Assembly: GCA_017642695.1 (NCBI GenBank)
Contig: JAEPQD010000001.1
Coordinates: 1,559,701 to 1,623,700 of the forward strand
Source: Parvibaculum sp.
GTDB lineage: Bacteria; Pseudomonadota; Alphaproteobacteria; Parvibaculales; Parvibaculaceae
DNA length: 64,000 nt
Direction of reading: 5' to 3'
In this document: one piece after another, positions 37,280 to 45,249 of the stretch
How positions within the stretch are numbered: position 1 is the first letter of the stretch
How the letters are laid out: the number at the start of each line of letters is the position of its first letter
Position numbers and translations under genes: made by a program
The notes under the pieces: model-generated
Database searches by the model: none
Told to the model about the DNA's origin: nothing
The model's input: only the letters and a program-made list of their open reading frames with translations

Positions 37280-38830
37280 ATGAATGGTGCCGAAAGCCTT
37301 GTGCGCACGCTGGTCGAATCCGGCGTGGAGGTCTGCTTCTCCAATCCCGGCACGTCCGAGATGCATTTCGTCGCCGCGCTCGACAAGGTCGAGGGCATGC
37401 GCGCGATCCTCGGCCTCTTCGAGGGCGCCGTCACCGGCATGGCGGATGGCTATGGCCGCATGGCGGAGAAGCCCGCCGCGACGCTTCTTCATCTCGGGCC
37501 CGGTCTCGCCAATGGCCTCGCCAATCTCCACAACGCGCGCCGCGCCTCGACGCCCATCGTCAATATCGTCGGCGACCACGCGACCTACCACGCGCAATAT
37601 GACGCGCCGCTCGCCTCCGACATCATGGGCTTCGCGCGTCCCGTTTCCGGTTGGGTGCATTCCTCGACCAGCCCGAAGACCGTCGCCGCCGACGGCGCTC
37701 GCGCGGTTCACGCCGCGATGCAGCCGCCCGGCCAGATCGCGACCTTGATCCTGCCCGCGGACACCGCCTGGCTCGACGCCGAGCATCCCGCGCCGAAACT
37801 GCCTTTCGTAAAGCCCGCCACCGTTTCGTCGTCTGCTGTCGATACCGCCGCGAAGGCGCTGAAGAACGGCAAGAAGACCGCAATCCTCGTGCGCGGAGCC
37901 GCGTTGAAGGAAAAGGGCCTCGCCGCCGCCGGCCGCATCGCCGCGAAGTCCGGCGCGCGCATCATGTGCGACACCTTCGCCCCCCGCTTGCAGCGCGGTG
38001 CGGGCCGCGTCGTGATCGAGCGCATCCCCTATTTCGCCGAGCAGATCGTCGAGACCTTGCAGGATGTCGAGCAACTGATCCTTGTCGGCGCGAAGCCGCC
38101 CGTCTCCTTCTTCGCCTATCCGGGCAAGCCGAGCTGGTGCACGCCGGAAGGCACTGACATCATCTATCTCGCCCACGCCCATGAAGACGGCACCGCCGCG
38201 CTCGAAGCGGTGGCGGATGCCGTCGCCGCGCCGAAGGAGCCCGCCGGCGTCGCGCCGCTCCAGAAGCCGGACCTCCCCGCAAAGGGCGCCGCGCTCGACC
38301 AGTTCACGGCCGGTCAGGTCGTCGGCCACTTCCTGCCCGACAACGCGATCATCTCCGACGAAGCCGCGACGTCGGGCATCGGCTCCGCCATCGCCACCGC
38401 GAATGCTGCGCCGCATGACCATCTCTCGCTCACCGGTGGCGCCATCGGTCAGGGCCTGCCGCTCGCGACGGGCGCGGCGGTTGCCTGTCCGGACCGCAAG
38501 GTCGTCTGCCTTCACGGCGATGGCGGCGCGATGTACACGCTGCAGGCGCTCTGGACGCAGGCGCGCGAGAAACTCGACGTCGTGAACGTGATCTTCGCCA
38601 ACCGCTCCTACGCCATCCTCAACATCGAGCTGATGCGCGTCGGCGCCGAAAACCCCGGCCCCAAGGCGCTCTCCATGCTCGACCTCCACAACCCGGAACT
38701 GAACTGGGTGGAGCTCGGACAGGGCATGGGCGTCGAGTCCACCCGTGTTGAAACCGTCGAGGACTTCGCCGATGCTTTTGCATCGGCCGTGAAGCAGAAA
38801 GGGCCGCGCCTCATCGAGGTTATGATCTAG
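37280..38830 (+). CDS. Thiamine diphosphate-dependent enzyme (acetolactate synthase-like)
   Basis: A 516-residue ThDP enzyme often annotated as acetolactate synthase large subunit but resembling the benzoylformate decarboxylase-like group. Glu48 (LFEGAVTGMADGYG) is the ThDP-activating residue and the Mg2+ motif begins GDG (413-415) with Asn near the VIFANRSY. Its length is shorter than IlvB and there is no small subunit gene beside it, so a role in branched-chain synthesis is unlikely. Start ATG 37280 follows GGAGGAAG. Its partners suggest decarboxylation of an aryl-2-oxoacid; this is inference. Confidence 0.8.
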   Translation: MNGAESLVRTLVESGVEVCFSNPGTSEMHFVAALDKVEGMRAILGLFEGAVTGMADGYGRMAEKPAATLLHLGPGLANGLANLHNARRASTPIVNIVGDHATYHAQYDAPLASDIMGFARPVSGWVHSSTSPKTVAADGARAVHAAMQPPGQIATLILPADTAWLDAEHPAPKLPFVKPATVSSSAVDTAAKALKNGKKTAILVRGAALKEKGLAAAGRIAAKSGARIMCDTFAPRLQRGAGRVVIERIPYFAEQIVETLQDVEQLILVGAKPPVSFFAYPGKPSWCTPEGTDIIYLAHAHEDGTAALEAVADAVAAPKEPAGVAPLQKPDLPAKGAALDQFTAGQVVGHFLPDNAIISDEAATSGIGSAIATANAAPHDHLSLTGGAIGQGLPLATGAAVACPDRKVVCLHGDGGAMYTLQALWTQAREKLDVVNVIFANRSYAILNIELMRVGAENPGPKALSMLDLHNPELNWVELGQGMGVESTRVETVEDFADAFASAVKQKGPRLIEVMI

Positions 38831-38834
38831 AGCA

Positions 38835-38856
38835 GGGTCCGGCGCCGGTCGGACCC
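38835..38856. terminator. Hairpin between the ThDP enzyme and Crp-family genes
   Basis: GGGTCCG (38835-38841), 8-base loop, CGGACCC (38850-38856), containing an inner CCGGCGCCGG palindrome. It starts 4 bases past the stop. No T run, so it may be a processing or attenuation hairpin that separates the two genes. Confidence 0.35.
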
Positions 38857-38871
38857 GGTTGGGGGCATCCG

Positions 38872-39570
38872 ATGGCGAACTGGACGAAACCGAAGGCTTT
38901 GGAGCTTCTGTCTAAAGGCTGGCTGGGCGAGCGGCCGGAGGAGTTGCGGCAAGCCATCATCCATCACGGGCATATCGTCACCGTTCCTGCCGGCGCATCC
39001 GTCTACAGGCAGGGAGACCTCGATCACGCGGGCATGTATGCGCTGCTCGAAGGCGATCTGCGCGCCTTCTACTATTACCGCGACATCGAGAAGATGACGC
39101 TCTGGACGATGGGCCCGGGCGCATGGTTCGGGCAGGCGGTGCTTTTCGACGACGGGCCCCGTCCCGTGGAGTTCTCGGCCTTTAGCGAATGCAGGCTCTT
39201 CCTGCTTCCGATATCGGGGTATCGCCGGATCGTGGCGCGCGAACCCCGCTACATGCACGATTTCGCTCTTCTTCTCTGCTACAGCATCCGCACGAATTTC
39301 AACGCCACCATAGCCAGGCGGCTCAGCGCCCGCGAGCGGGCGGCAAGTGCCTTTGTCCGTCTTGCCCATGTTCATGGCAGGCAGGAGGCGGATGGTCTCC
39401 TCCTCGACATCCGCCTTTCCCAGAGCGATATCGCCTCGCTTGTCGGCGTTTCCCGCCAGTACATGAACGAACTCCTCGCCGAGTGGCAGCGCGACGGGCT
39501 TATCGAGAACGGCAGCCGCGGCATTCGCATTTGCGACCTCGACGGCCTGAAGATGCTGGCGGACAGCTAG
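38872..39570 (+). CDS. Crp/Fnr-family transcriptional regulator
   Basis: A 232-residue regulator with an N-terminal cyclic-nucleotide-binding-like sensor (about 25-130) and a C-terminal winged helix (about 175-210: LSQSDIASLVGVSRQYMNELLAEWQRDGLIE). The cysteines of FNR-type oxygen sensing are absent at the N-terminus, so it does not hold a typical 4Fe-4S cluster. Effector is unknown. Its position after the ThDP enzyme and the hairpin suggests it could control the aromatic block. Confidence 0.87.
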   Translation: MANWTKPKALELLSKGWLGERPEELRQAIIHHGHIVTVPAGASVYRQGDLDHAGMYALLEGDLRAFYYYRDIEKMTLWTMGPGAWFGQAVLFDDGPRPVEFSAFSECRLFLLPISGYRRIVAREPRYMHDFALLLCYSIRTNFNATIARRLSARERAASAFVRLAHVHGRQEADGLLLDIRLSQSDIASLVGVSRQYMNELLAEWQRDGLIENGSRGIRICDLDGLKMLADS

Positions 39571-39698
39571 GTCCTCCCGGAGCTCTCTACCCCCCGAACC
39601 CCGCATTTGCCCGGGGTGTCAGATAGACGACAGCGCCCTGTTTCCGGATTGGGTAAGCAGCGGCGGATATCTCTTCTGGGACTTCTGAGGGTCGGGCA

Positions 39699-40148
39699 AT
39701 GCTGAGTTTTCTTCGTCGGCGTTCCGCTAAGGCGAACGCGGCGGCTGCACTTCTTTTCACTCATGTGGAAATGCAACTTCGCGAGATCGGTCAGCTTGAC
39801 GACAATTCCGTTTCGCCCGCCGCCCAGTCCTTCTGGCTGCACGATTACATGACGGGGCTTGTCACCGCCGCGAAACGGGAAGGGCATATGGGACGGGCTG
39901 AGGGCCGGCGCGCTTTCACGGAGTTCATGGTGAACGTCATGGGAGTGCCGCCTTCCGCCGCTCAATCCTGCTACGCTACCTCGCGCGGCCACTGCCGTTC
40001 CAACCCGAGGGAGGAGGCGTTCCTCGATGGAATTGCGGATGCAGAAGCGTTGCTTTCAGGCCGCAGGCCTCAGCAACCGATCATCATGCGCTTCCGCCCT
40101 CAGCAGAATGTGGAAGCCGCTGCGGACCGGCCGTTCCGGTCGCCATGA
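39699..40148 (+). CDS. Hypothetical protein
   Basis: A 149-residue protein beginning with a basic stretch (MLSFLRRRSAKANAAAALLF) and then helical, with two cysteines (CYATSRGHC). GAGGG precedes the ATG. Codon use is somewhat less biased than flanking genes. No family recognised. A 6-bp hairpin (ACCCCG/CGGGGT, 39598-39617) lies in the upstream gap. Confidence 0.55.
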   Translation: MLSFLRRRSAKANAAAALLFTHVEMQLREIGQLDDNSVSPAAQSFWLHDYMTGLVTAAKREGHMGRAEGRRAFTEFMVNVMGVPPSAAQSCYATSRGHCRSNPREEAFLDGIADAEALLSGRRPQQPIIMRFRPQQNVEAAADRPFRSP

Positions 40149-40172
40149 TTCGGCCGGAAGATCAGCCGCCGC

Positions 40173-40469
40173 CTAGTTCAGCGTCCGGTTCAGCGTGAAT
40201 TCGCCCTGGCGCACGCGGTCGGCAAGCCCGGTTGCCATCTCGGCCACGGGCTCCTCGCCATAGGCTTCGACCATGTCGGACAGCGCGGCGAAGATCGCCG
40301 TCGTCGCGAGAATATCCGCATCCACGCCTTCGCCGAGCGACTCGTCCCAGGCGTCCAGAAGGTTCTGCAGCGCCATGCGCCGCTGCTCGGTCTCGGAAAG
40401 GGGAGAGGTTTCGTGTCCGTCCTCATCGAGCGGACCGAAACTGGCGTCATTTGGAAAATCTTCGGCCAT
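40173..40469 (-). CDS. Conserved-looking hypothetical protein
   Basis: A 98-residue acidic helical protein (LLDAWDESLGEGVDADILATTAIFAALSDMVEAYGEEPVAEMATGLADRVRQGEF). It is reminiscent of small alphaproteobacterial proteins of unknown function. It faces the 39699 gene tail to tail. The 170-bp gap upstream holds its promoter; nothing clear was found there. Confidence 0.6.
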   Translation of the reverse strand: MAEDFPNDASFGPLDEDGHETSPLSETEQRRMALQNLLDAWDESLGEGVDADILATTAIFAALSDMVEAYGEEPVAEMATGLADRVRQGEFTLNRTLN

Positions 40470-40639
40470 TGGTCCCTCTCTTCGCTTTGAATCTGGCGCG
40501 GGAAACGGTCTGTTCCGCGCCGGGCCTCTTTCAGCTTTTGTAACACACTCGTGCCGAATGTCTCCCGTTTCATGAAAGACAGGTTAACGCGTGTCATTTT
40601 GGGGCCGTGCTGGAGATGGTGTGCCGGCGGCGGGAATCC

Positions 40640-41071
40640 CTATCGCGTGTATGGATTTCCACGGCCATGGCCGCTCGCCGCGAGTTCCTCGGCGATCCGC
40701 TGACCGTCCCGCATCAGCGTGTCGGCCTGGGTCGCCGCCGTCGCGGTGCAGTTCGGATAGGCGTTCCGGTAGCGGTAATAGGCATCGTTGAAATGCTTGA
40801 TCAGCGCCTGCCGCTCCGTCTCGGACGGGTTCACGACGCCCATCATCTCGATCATCTTGTTGCGCCAGAGCTGGCCCTCATTCGTGCCGCATAGCGCCCG
40901 CAGATGATGAACGGCGCCCAGCACTTCCGCGAGCTGGGTAATGCCGCCCGGCTGCGCTTCCGCCCGCACGCTGAAAAAGGGCAGGAGCGCCACGGCGGCC
41001 GCGAGCAGAAGCGCCGGCAAGCGCCGCCGCTTCGTCCCGACCGTCCCGATTTTGCACAAATCCTGTGTCAT
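40640..41071 (-). CDS. TIGR02301 family exported protein
   Basis: A 143-residue protein with a basic N-terminus and signal peptide (about 15-40, cut near AEA-QP). The mature part LAEVLGAVHHLRALCGTNEGQLWRNKMIEMM and ALIKHFNDAYYRYRNAYPNCT matches TIGR02301, a periplasmic family of alphaproteobacteria of unknown function. ATG 41071 is the only workable start, but it has no Shine-Dalgarno apart from the GGGGCGG that lies in a large upstream hairpin. Confidence 0.82.
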   Translation of the reverse strand: MTQDLCKIGTVGTKRRRLPALLLAAAVALLPFFSVRAEAQPGGITQLAEVLGAVHHLRALCGTNEGQLWRNKMIEMMGVVNPSETERQALIKHFNDAYYRYRNAYPNCTATAATQADTLMRDGQRIAEELAASGHGRGNPYTR

Positions 41072-41072
41072 T

Positions 41073-41152
41073 CCGCCCCGAAGGCCTTCCTGCGCCCTTT
41101 AGACCGCGTGTTTCACGGTTTCTAGTGCAGGAAGCGGGCCTTCTTGGGGCGG
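41073..41152. promoter_or_regulatory. Large imperfect inverted repeat before the TIGR02301 gene
   Basis: A 21-base arm (41073-41093) pairs with a 26-base arm (41127-41152), leaving two small bulges and a 33-base loop. The stem ends 2 bases from the start codon at 41071 and would hide its ribosome-binding site if transcribed. TTTT directly follows on the plus strand, which would make it a terminator for rightward transcription. It fills most of the gap to nitronate monooxygenase. Confidence 0.6.
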
Positions 41153-41169
41153 TTTTAAGGGCCTGGGCT

Positions 41170-42135
41170 TCAGCCGAACTTCTTCAGCCGCTCCAGCACT
41201 TCTTCGGCCTCCGCCATCGTCTTTTCGACGATGTCCTTGGCGGAAAGCACCTCATGGATCGCGCCCGCGCCCTGGCCCATCGCGAAGCAGGAGCGCTCCT
41301 TGTCGAGCCCCTCGATCTGCCCGCCGATGCCGCCCATCACGTTCGCCTTGGTCGAGATGATGGCCTGCTGCGGGAAGGGCTGGATGTCCTGCGGCCGGCT
41401 CTCCCAGTCCTGCACGTAAGGGTTGTTGAACACGCGCATCGTCTTGCCGGAATAGCACCGCGTCACGATGGTGTCGGTATCCTTCGCCTCCACGATCACC
41501 TGCCGGTACATGTCGCCCGCATGGCTTTCCTTCGCCGCGATGAAACGCGTGCCCATCCACACGCCCGTCGCGCCGAAGGCGAGCGCCGCCGCGAGGCCCC
41601 GCCCGTCGACGATCGAGCCCGCCGCGACAACCGGGATCGTCTTCACCGCATCCACGATCTGCGGGATCAGCGCCATGCCGGCAACCTTGCCCGTGTGCCC
41701 GCCGCCTTCCGTCCCTTGCGCGATCACGCCGTCGAGCCCGGCCTTCTCGCCCGCCACCGCATGTTTCACCGTGCCGCAGACATTCATCACCTTCATGCCC
41801 GCGCCATGCAGCTTGTCGAGAATGTTGGTCGGCACGCCGAGCCCGGAAATGAACGCCGTCGCGCCTTCCTCGATCATGATGTCGGCGGTCTTCTCTAGCG
41901 ACTCCGGAACAGCCGCGAGCAGGTCCACGCCGAACGGCTTGTCGGTCAGGTCCTTCACCTTCTTCATTTCCTCGCGGATTTCCTCCGGCTGCCGCCCCGC
42001 CATGCCGAGCGTGCCGAAGCCGCCCGCATTGGAAACCGCGGCCGCGAGTTCCGCATAGGAAACGCCGCCCATGCCCGCCAGCATGATCGGATATTTGACG
42101 CCGAGAAGGTCGCAAAGCGGAGTGTGGATCGTCAT
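41170..42135 (-). CDS. Nitronate monooxygenase family flavoprotein
   Basis: A 321-residue FMN-dependent TIM-barrel enzyme of the nitronate monooxygenase / 2-nitropropane dioxygenase family. PIMLAGMGGVSYAELAAAVSNAGGFGTLG, AQGTEGGGHTG and AAGSIVDGRGLAAALAFGATGVWMGTRF are characteristic FMN-binding blocks. It is expected to oxidise alkyl nitronates or a related substrate. ATG 42135 is chosen over a 17-residue extension, which lies in the promoter. A perfect-looking MarR-type operator lies 52 bp upstream. Confidence 0.87.
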   Translation of the reverse strand: MTIHTPLCDLLGVKYPIMLAGMGGVSYAELAAAVSNAGGFGTLGMAGRQPEEIREEMKKVKDLTDKPFGVDLLAAVPESLEKTADIMIEEGATAFISGLGVPTNILDKLHGAGMKVMNVCGTVKHAVAGEKAGLDGVIAQGTEGGGHTGKVAGMALIPQIVDAVKTIPVVAAGSIVDGRGLAAALAFGATGVWMGTRFIAAKESHAGDMYRQVIVEAKDTDTIVTRCYSGKTMRVFNNPYVQDWESRPQDIQPFPQQAIISTKANVMGGIGGQIEGLDKERSCFAMGQGAGAIHEVLSAKDIVEKTMAEAEEVLERLKKFG

Positions 42136-42186
42136 GGAGGTCTCTCCCTGCACGCGGAAGCGCCGGCATCGCGCCGGTTCCGTCAT

Positions 42187-42209
42187 TTTAGTTCGGTTGC
42201 CTAACTAAA
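42187..42209. promoter_or_regulatory. MarR-type operator upstream of nitronate monooxygenase
   Basis: TTTAGTTCGG (42187-42196), spacer TTG, CCTAACTAAA (42200-42209): 10-bp arms with one mismatch and a 3-base spacer. The site is 52 bp before the leftward start at 42135 and about 97 bp before the rightward sugar dehydrogenase gene, so it may control either. A MarR-family gene lies 3 kb away (45250-45756). Confidence 0.6.
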
Positions 42210-42305
42210 CCGCGCGCCCGGCCCCCTGTCAAGCGGGCCCGCCCGCCTTACTTTGGTCGTTTAGCCGGGCAAATCTCGCCTTCCACCGCCCAGAAGAGGT
42301 GTCGC

Positions 42306-43460
42306 ATGATCCGCCGCTCCGCTTTCGCCCTCGCTCTTGCCGCCACGCTTGCCGCGCCCGCTTTCGCGCTCGAGCGGACCTTCGACACGGAGAAGGTGAA
42401 GATCCGCGTCGAGACGGTGGCGGAAGGCCTCGAACATCCCTGGGGCCTTGCCTTCCTGCCGGACGGCAACTTCCTCGTCACCGAGCGTCCGGGCTTCCTG
42501 CGCATCGTCACGCCGGACGGCGACATAAGGGATGCGATCTACGGCGTGCCGAAGGTCGATGCGCGCGGGCAGGGCGGTCTGCTCGACGTCATGCTCGATC
42601 CCGATTTCGAGAAGAACCGCCTCGTCTATCTGAGCTACGCGGAGAGGGGCGAGGGAAATGAAAACGGCACCGCCGTCGCGCGCGGCCATCTCACCGAAAG
42701 CATGTCGCCGCAACTGAAGAACGTGGAAGTCATCTTCCGCCAGCAGCCCAAGGAGCCGAGCACGCTGCATTTCGGTTCGCGCCTCGTCTTCGATCGCGAG
42801 GGCCATCTCTTCATCGCGCTCGGCGAGCGCTCGAAGACGGAGTTTCGCGGCCAGGCGCAGGACCTCGACTCTCATCTCGGCAAGGTCGTCCGCATCTGGC
42901 CGGACGGCACGGTGCCCGAAGACAATCCCTTCGCCGATCCGGACAACGCGGCGGGCGCGCTCCCCGAAATCTGGTCCTATGGCCACCGCAACCAGCAGGG
43001 CGCGGCGCTTCATCCCGAAACCGGGGCCCTCTGGACCCATGAACACGGGCCGCGCGGCGGCGACGAGGTGAACATCCCGAAGCCCGCGCATAATTACGGC
43101 TGGCCGCTCGTTTCCTACGGCACGAATTACGATCTGACGCCGGTCGGCACCGGCAAGTCCTCGATGGAAGGCGTCGTGGAGCCCGTGCATTACTGGGTGC
43201 CCTCCATCGGTCCGTCCGGCATGGCCTTCTACACGGGCGACGAAATCCCGGAATGGCAGGGCAATCTCTTCGTCGGCGGCCTCGCCATCCCGCAACTCGC
43301 CCGCCTCACGGTGGAGGGCGAGGAAGTCGTGGGCGAGGAAGCATTGCTGAAGGATCTCGGCCTGCGCATTCGCGACGTCGCCCAGGGTCCCGACGGCGCG
43401 ATCTACCTCCTCACCGACGAGGAAGAAGGCCGGATCCTCCGCATCACGAAAGCGGAGTAG
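42306..43460 (+). CDS. PQQ-dependent sugar dehydrogenase family (YliI/Asd-like)
   Basis: A 384-residue periplasmic protein with a signal peptide (1-22, ending AFA-LE) and a six-bladed beta-propeller. EGLEHPWGLAFLPDGNFLVTERPGFLRIV, LDVMLDPDF, LGERSKTEFRGQAQDLDSHLGKVVRIWPDGTVPEDNPF and SYGHRNQQGAALHPETGALWTHEHGPRGGDEVN match the soluble aldose sugar dehydrogenase group that binds pyrroloquinoline quinone. Cofactor and substrate are not proven. It starts 120 bp from the MarR-type operator. Confidence 0.88.
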   Translation: MIRRSAFALALAATLAAPAFALERTFDTEKVKIRVETVAEGLEHPWGLAFLPDGNFLVTERPGFLRIVTPDGDIRDAIYGVPKVDARGQGGLLDVMLDPDFEKNRLVYLSYAERGEGNENGTAVARGHLTESMSPQLKNVEVIFRQQPKEPSTLHFGSRLVFDREGHLFIALGERSKTEFRGQAQDLDSHLGKVVRIWPDGTVPEDNPFADPDNAAGALPEIWSYGHRNQQGAALHPETGALWTHEHGPRGGDEVNIPKPAHNYGWPLVSYGTNYDLTPVGTGKSSMEGVVEPVHYWVPSIGPSGMAFYTGDEIPEWQGNLFVGGLAIPQLARLTVEGEEVVGEEALLKDLGLRIRDVAQGPDGAIYLLTDEEEGRILRITKAE

Positions 43461-43466
43461 GCCGCG

Positions 43467-43823
43467 TCACGGCTGCGTCAGCCATTCGCGCGCTTCGCTC
43501 TCCTGCGCCTTGTCGAAATACTTCATGTCGGCGCTGAAGAAGGGCTTCGATATCTTCGTGCCCCATTCCTCCCAGCTCTTGTCGCCGACGACCGCCACGC
43601 GGCCCATGTCGTCATTATGCCTGACGTCGAACTTGAGTTCCTGCCAGAGCCCGGCCGCATCCCAGCCTTCGAAACCGTCGAGCTCCACGAGCACACGAAC
43701 CGGCTTGTTCTTCTGCGACACCTTGCTGAACTGGACATCGAAAGTGTCGTAGTCCGGCTGGGTGAGTTTTCCGGACGCCTTCACATGAATGATGCCGCCA
43801 TCCGCATTCTCGATACTGAGCAT
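43467..43823 (-). CDS. STAS/SpoIIAA-like protein
   Basis: A 118-residue small protein with a SpoIIAA-like fold: SIENADGGIIHVKASGKLTQPDYDTF, VRVLVELDGFEGWDAAGLWQELKFDVRHNDDMGRVAVVGDKSWEEWGT. It lacks the phosphorylatable Ser of anti-anti-sigma factors at the standard place and is probably of the DUF3478 type. ATG 43823 has AGGA eight bases upstream; GTG 43841 is an alternative. It is convergent with the sugar dehydrogenase. Confidence 0.75.
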   Translation of the reverse strand: MLSIENADGGIIHVKASGKLTQPDYDTFDVQFSKVSQKNKPVRVLVELDGFEGWDAAGLWQELKFDVRHNDDMGRVAVVGDKSWEEWGTKISKPFFSADMKYFDKAQESEAREWLTQP

Positions 43824-43905
43824 GTCTCTCTTTCCTGACACCCATTGCCCACTCGGGGGTTACAGGAAGAACGCATGGGCTCTTTTATCGTTTCATCGTC
43901 TGATC

Positions 43906-45060
43906 TCAGGCGATCGCGCTCTCGTCGATCTCGCTCGCCTTCGTGAAGCCCGTCAGCGCCATCGCGACGTTCATTTCCTGCTTCATCGTGCCGAGCATGG
44001 CGGAAACGCCCGCCTCGCCGCGCGCCGCCAGCGCATAGGCCCAGGCGCGCCCGAGGAGGCACGCATCCGCCCCCCGCGCCAGCGCCTTCGTCACGTCGAG
44101 CCCGCTGCGCACGCCGCCATCGAGGAAGAGCGTCGTTCTGTCACCCACTTCCTCGCGGATCGCGGGCAGCGCGTCGATGGTCGCGGGCGTCGAGTCGAGC
44201 TGCCGTCCGCCATGGTTGGAGACGACGATGCCGTCCGGCGCCATCGTCTTCATCGCCATCGCCGCGTCCTCGCGGTCCATCACGCCCTTGATGATGATCT
44301 TGCCCGGCCAGTTCTCGCGCACCCATTCGAGATCGTTCCAGGTCATGCCCGGATCGAGGTTCTTCGCGACCCACATGCCGAATTCGCCGAAGCCTTTCGC
44401 GTCCGGCACCGCCTCGCGCAGATTGCCGAAGTCGAGCGGCCGTCCGCCGAGCGCGACATGACGCAGCCAGTGGATGCGCCGCGCGAAATCGGCCGCGACC
44501 TTGAGGCGCTTGCCGAGCGACATCTGCGTGTTCATGCCGTTCCTGATGTCGCGGTAGCGCGCGCCGAGCACGGCAAGGTCCACCGTGAAGACAAGGGCAG
44601 GGCAGCCCGCATGATGCGCGCGCTGCATCAGCTCGCGCGCATAGCCGCGGTCCTTGATGACATACAACTGGAACCAGAAGGGCTTGCGTGTCGCCTTCGC
44701 CACTTCCTCGATGGAGCAGATGCCGACGGTGGAGAGCGTGAACGGCACGCCGAATTTCTCCGCCGCCTTCGCCGCCTGCACCTCGCCGCGCTGCGCGAAC
44801 ATGCCCGCGAAGCCGACCGGCGCGAGCCCCGCCGGGATCGTCCATGTCTCGCCGAAGATCTCCGCGCGCGTGTCGATGGTGCCGACATCGCGCAGCACGC
44901 GCTGCCTGAGCTTCAGCCGCGCGAAGGCGTCGACATTGTCCGCCAGCGTCTTCTCCGCATAGGAGCCGCCGTCCATGTAGTCGAAGAGCTGCGTCGGCAG
45001 CCGCCGCCGCGCGAATTCCCGGTAGTCCGACACCGACACCGGATTGAGATCGAGACTCAT
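43906..45060 (-). CDS. FMN-dependent alpha-hydroxy acid dehydrogenase (L-lactate dehydrogenase-like)
   Basis: A 384-residue FMN enzyme of the LldD/glycolate oxidase family that oxidises L-2-hydroxyacids at the membrane and passes electrons to quinone. The motif SNHGGRQLD (281-289) holds the active-site His283, and the DGGVRSGLDVTKALARGADACLLGR block is intact. Whether lactate or another hydroxyacid is used cannot be told, so no symbol is assigned. A pair of repeat elements precedes it. Confidence 0.88.
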   Translation of the reverse strand: MSLDLNPVSVSDYREFARRRLPTQLFDYMDGGSYAEKTLADNVDAFARLKLRQRVLRDVGTIDTRAEIFGETWTIPAGLAPVGFAGMFAQRGEVQAAKAAEKFGVPFTLSTVGICSIEEVAKATRKPFWFQLYVIKDRGYARELMQRAHHAGCPALVFTVDLAVLGARYRDIRNGMNTQMSLGKRLKVAADFARRIHWLRHVALGGRPLDFGNLREAVPDAKGFGEFGMWVAKNLDPGMTWNDLEWVRENWPGKIIIKGVMDREDAAMAMKTMAPDGIVVSNHGGRQLDSTPATIDALPAIREEVGDRTTLFLDGGVRSGLDVTKALARGADACLLGRAWAYALAARGEAGVSAMLGTMKQEMNVAMALTGFTKASEIDESAIA

Positions 45061-45077
45061 GGCACTCCCCTCCCTCT

Positions 45078-45145
45078 CTTCCCACCCGCCCCTGGGGGCG
45101 GGTCGATAAATTCGAGCGGATGCGAAGAATTTATCGGGGCGGGGG
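45078..45145 (+). repeat. Two-hairpin repeat, family 2, copy A
   Basis: It reads CTTCCCACC, a GC hairpin, a second hairpin GATAAATTC/GAATTTATC, then GGGGCGGGGG. Together with copy B in the opposite orientation it fills the gap between lldD-like and marR genes. The stems differ from copies B and C but stay paired. Confidence 0.65.
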
Positions 45146-45161
45146 TTCTGCCGTTCGGTCT

Positions 45162-45230
45162 CCCCCCGCCCCGAAATTTGATCCGCTGGCGCTCCTCAAA
45201 TTTCGACCCTCCCCGAGGGGAGGGTGGTGG
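45162..45230 (-). repeat. Two-hairpin repeat, family 2, copy B
   Basis: Inverted copy of the 45078 element: CGAAATTTG/CAAATTTCG and a ACCCTCCCC/GGGGAGGGT stem. It lies just before the marR gene end. Confidence 0.65.
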
Positions 45231-45249
45231 CAAAGACCGTGAGCGACCT

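Noticed and set aside
34285..37440. Antisense open frame of over 1000 codons across acuI, the CoA ligase and lysE
   Set aside because: It spans three real genes on the opposite strand and has low-complexity shadow composition.
37280..38830. IlvB acetolactate synthase of branched-chain synthesis
   Set aside because: Shorter than IlvB, no ilvN partner, and set in an acyl-CoA/aromatic block.
45078..45230. CRISPR-like array
   Set aside because: Only two inverted, differing copies without uniform spacers; a REP-like family explains it.
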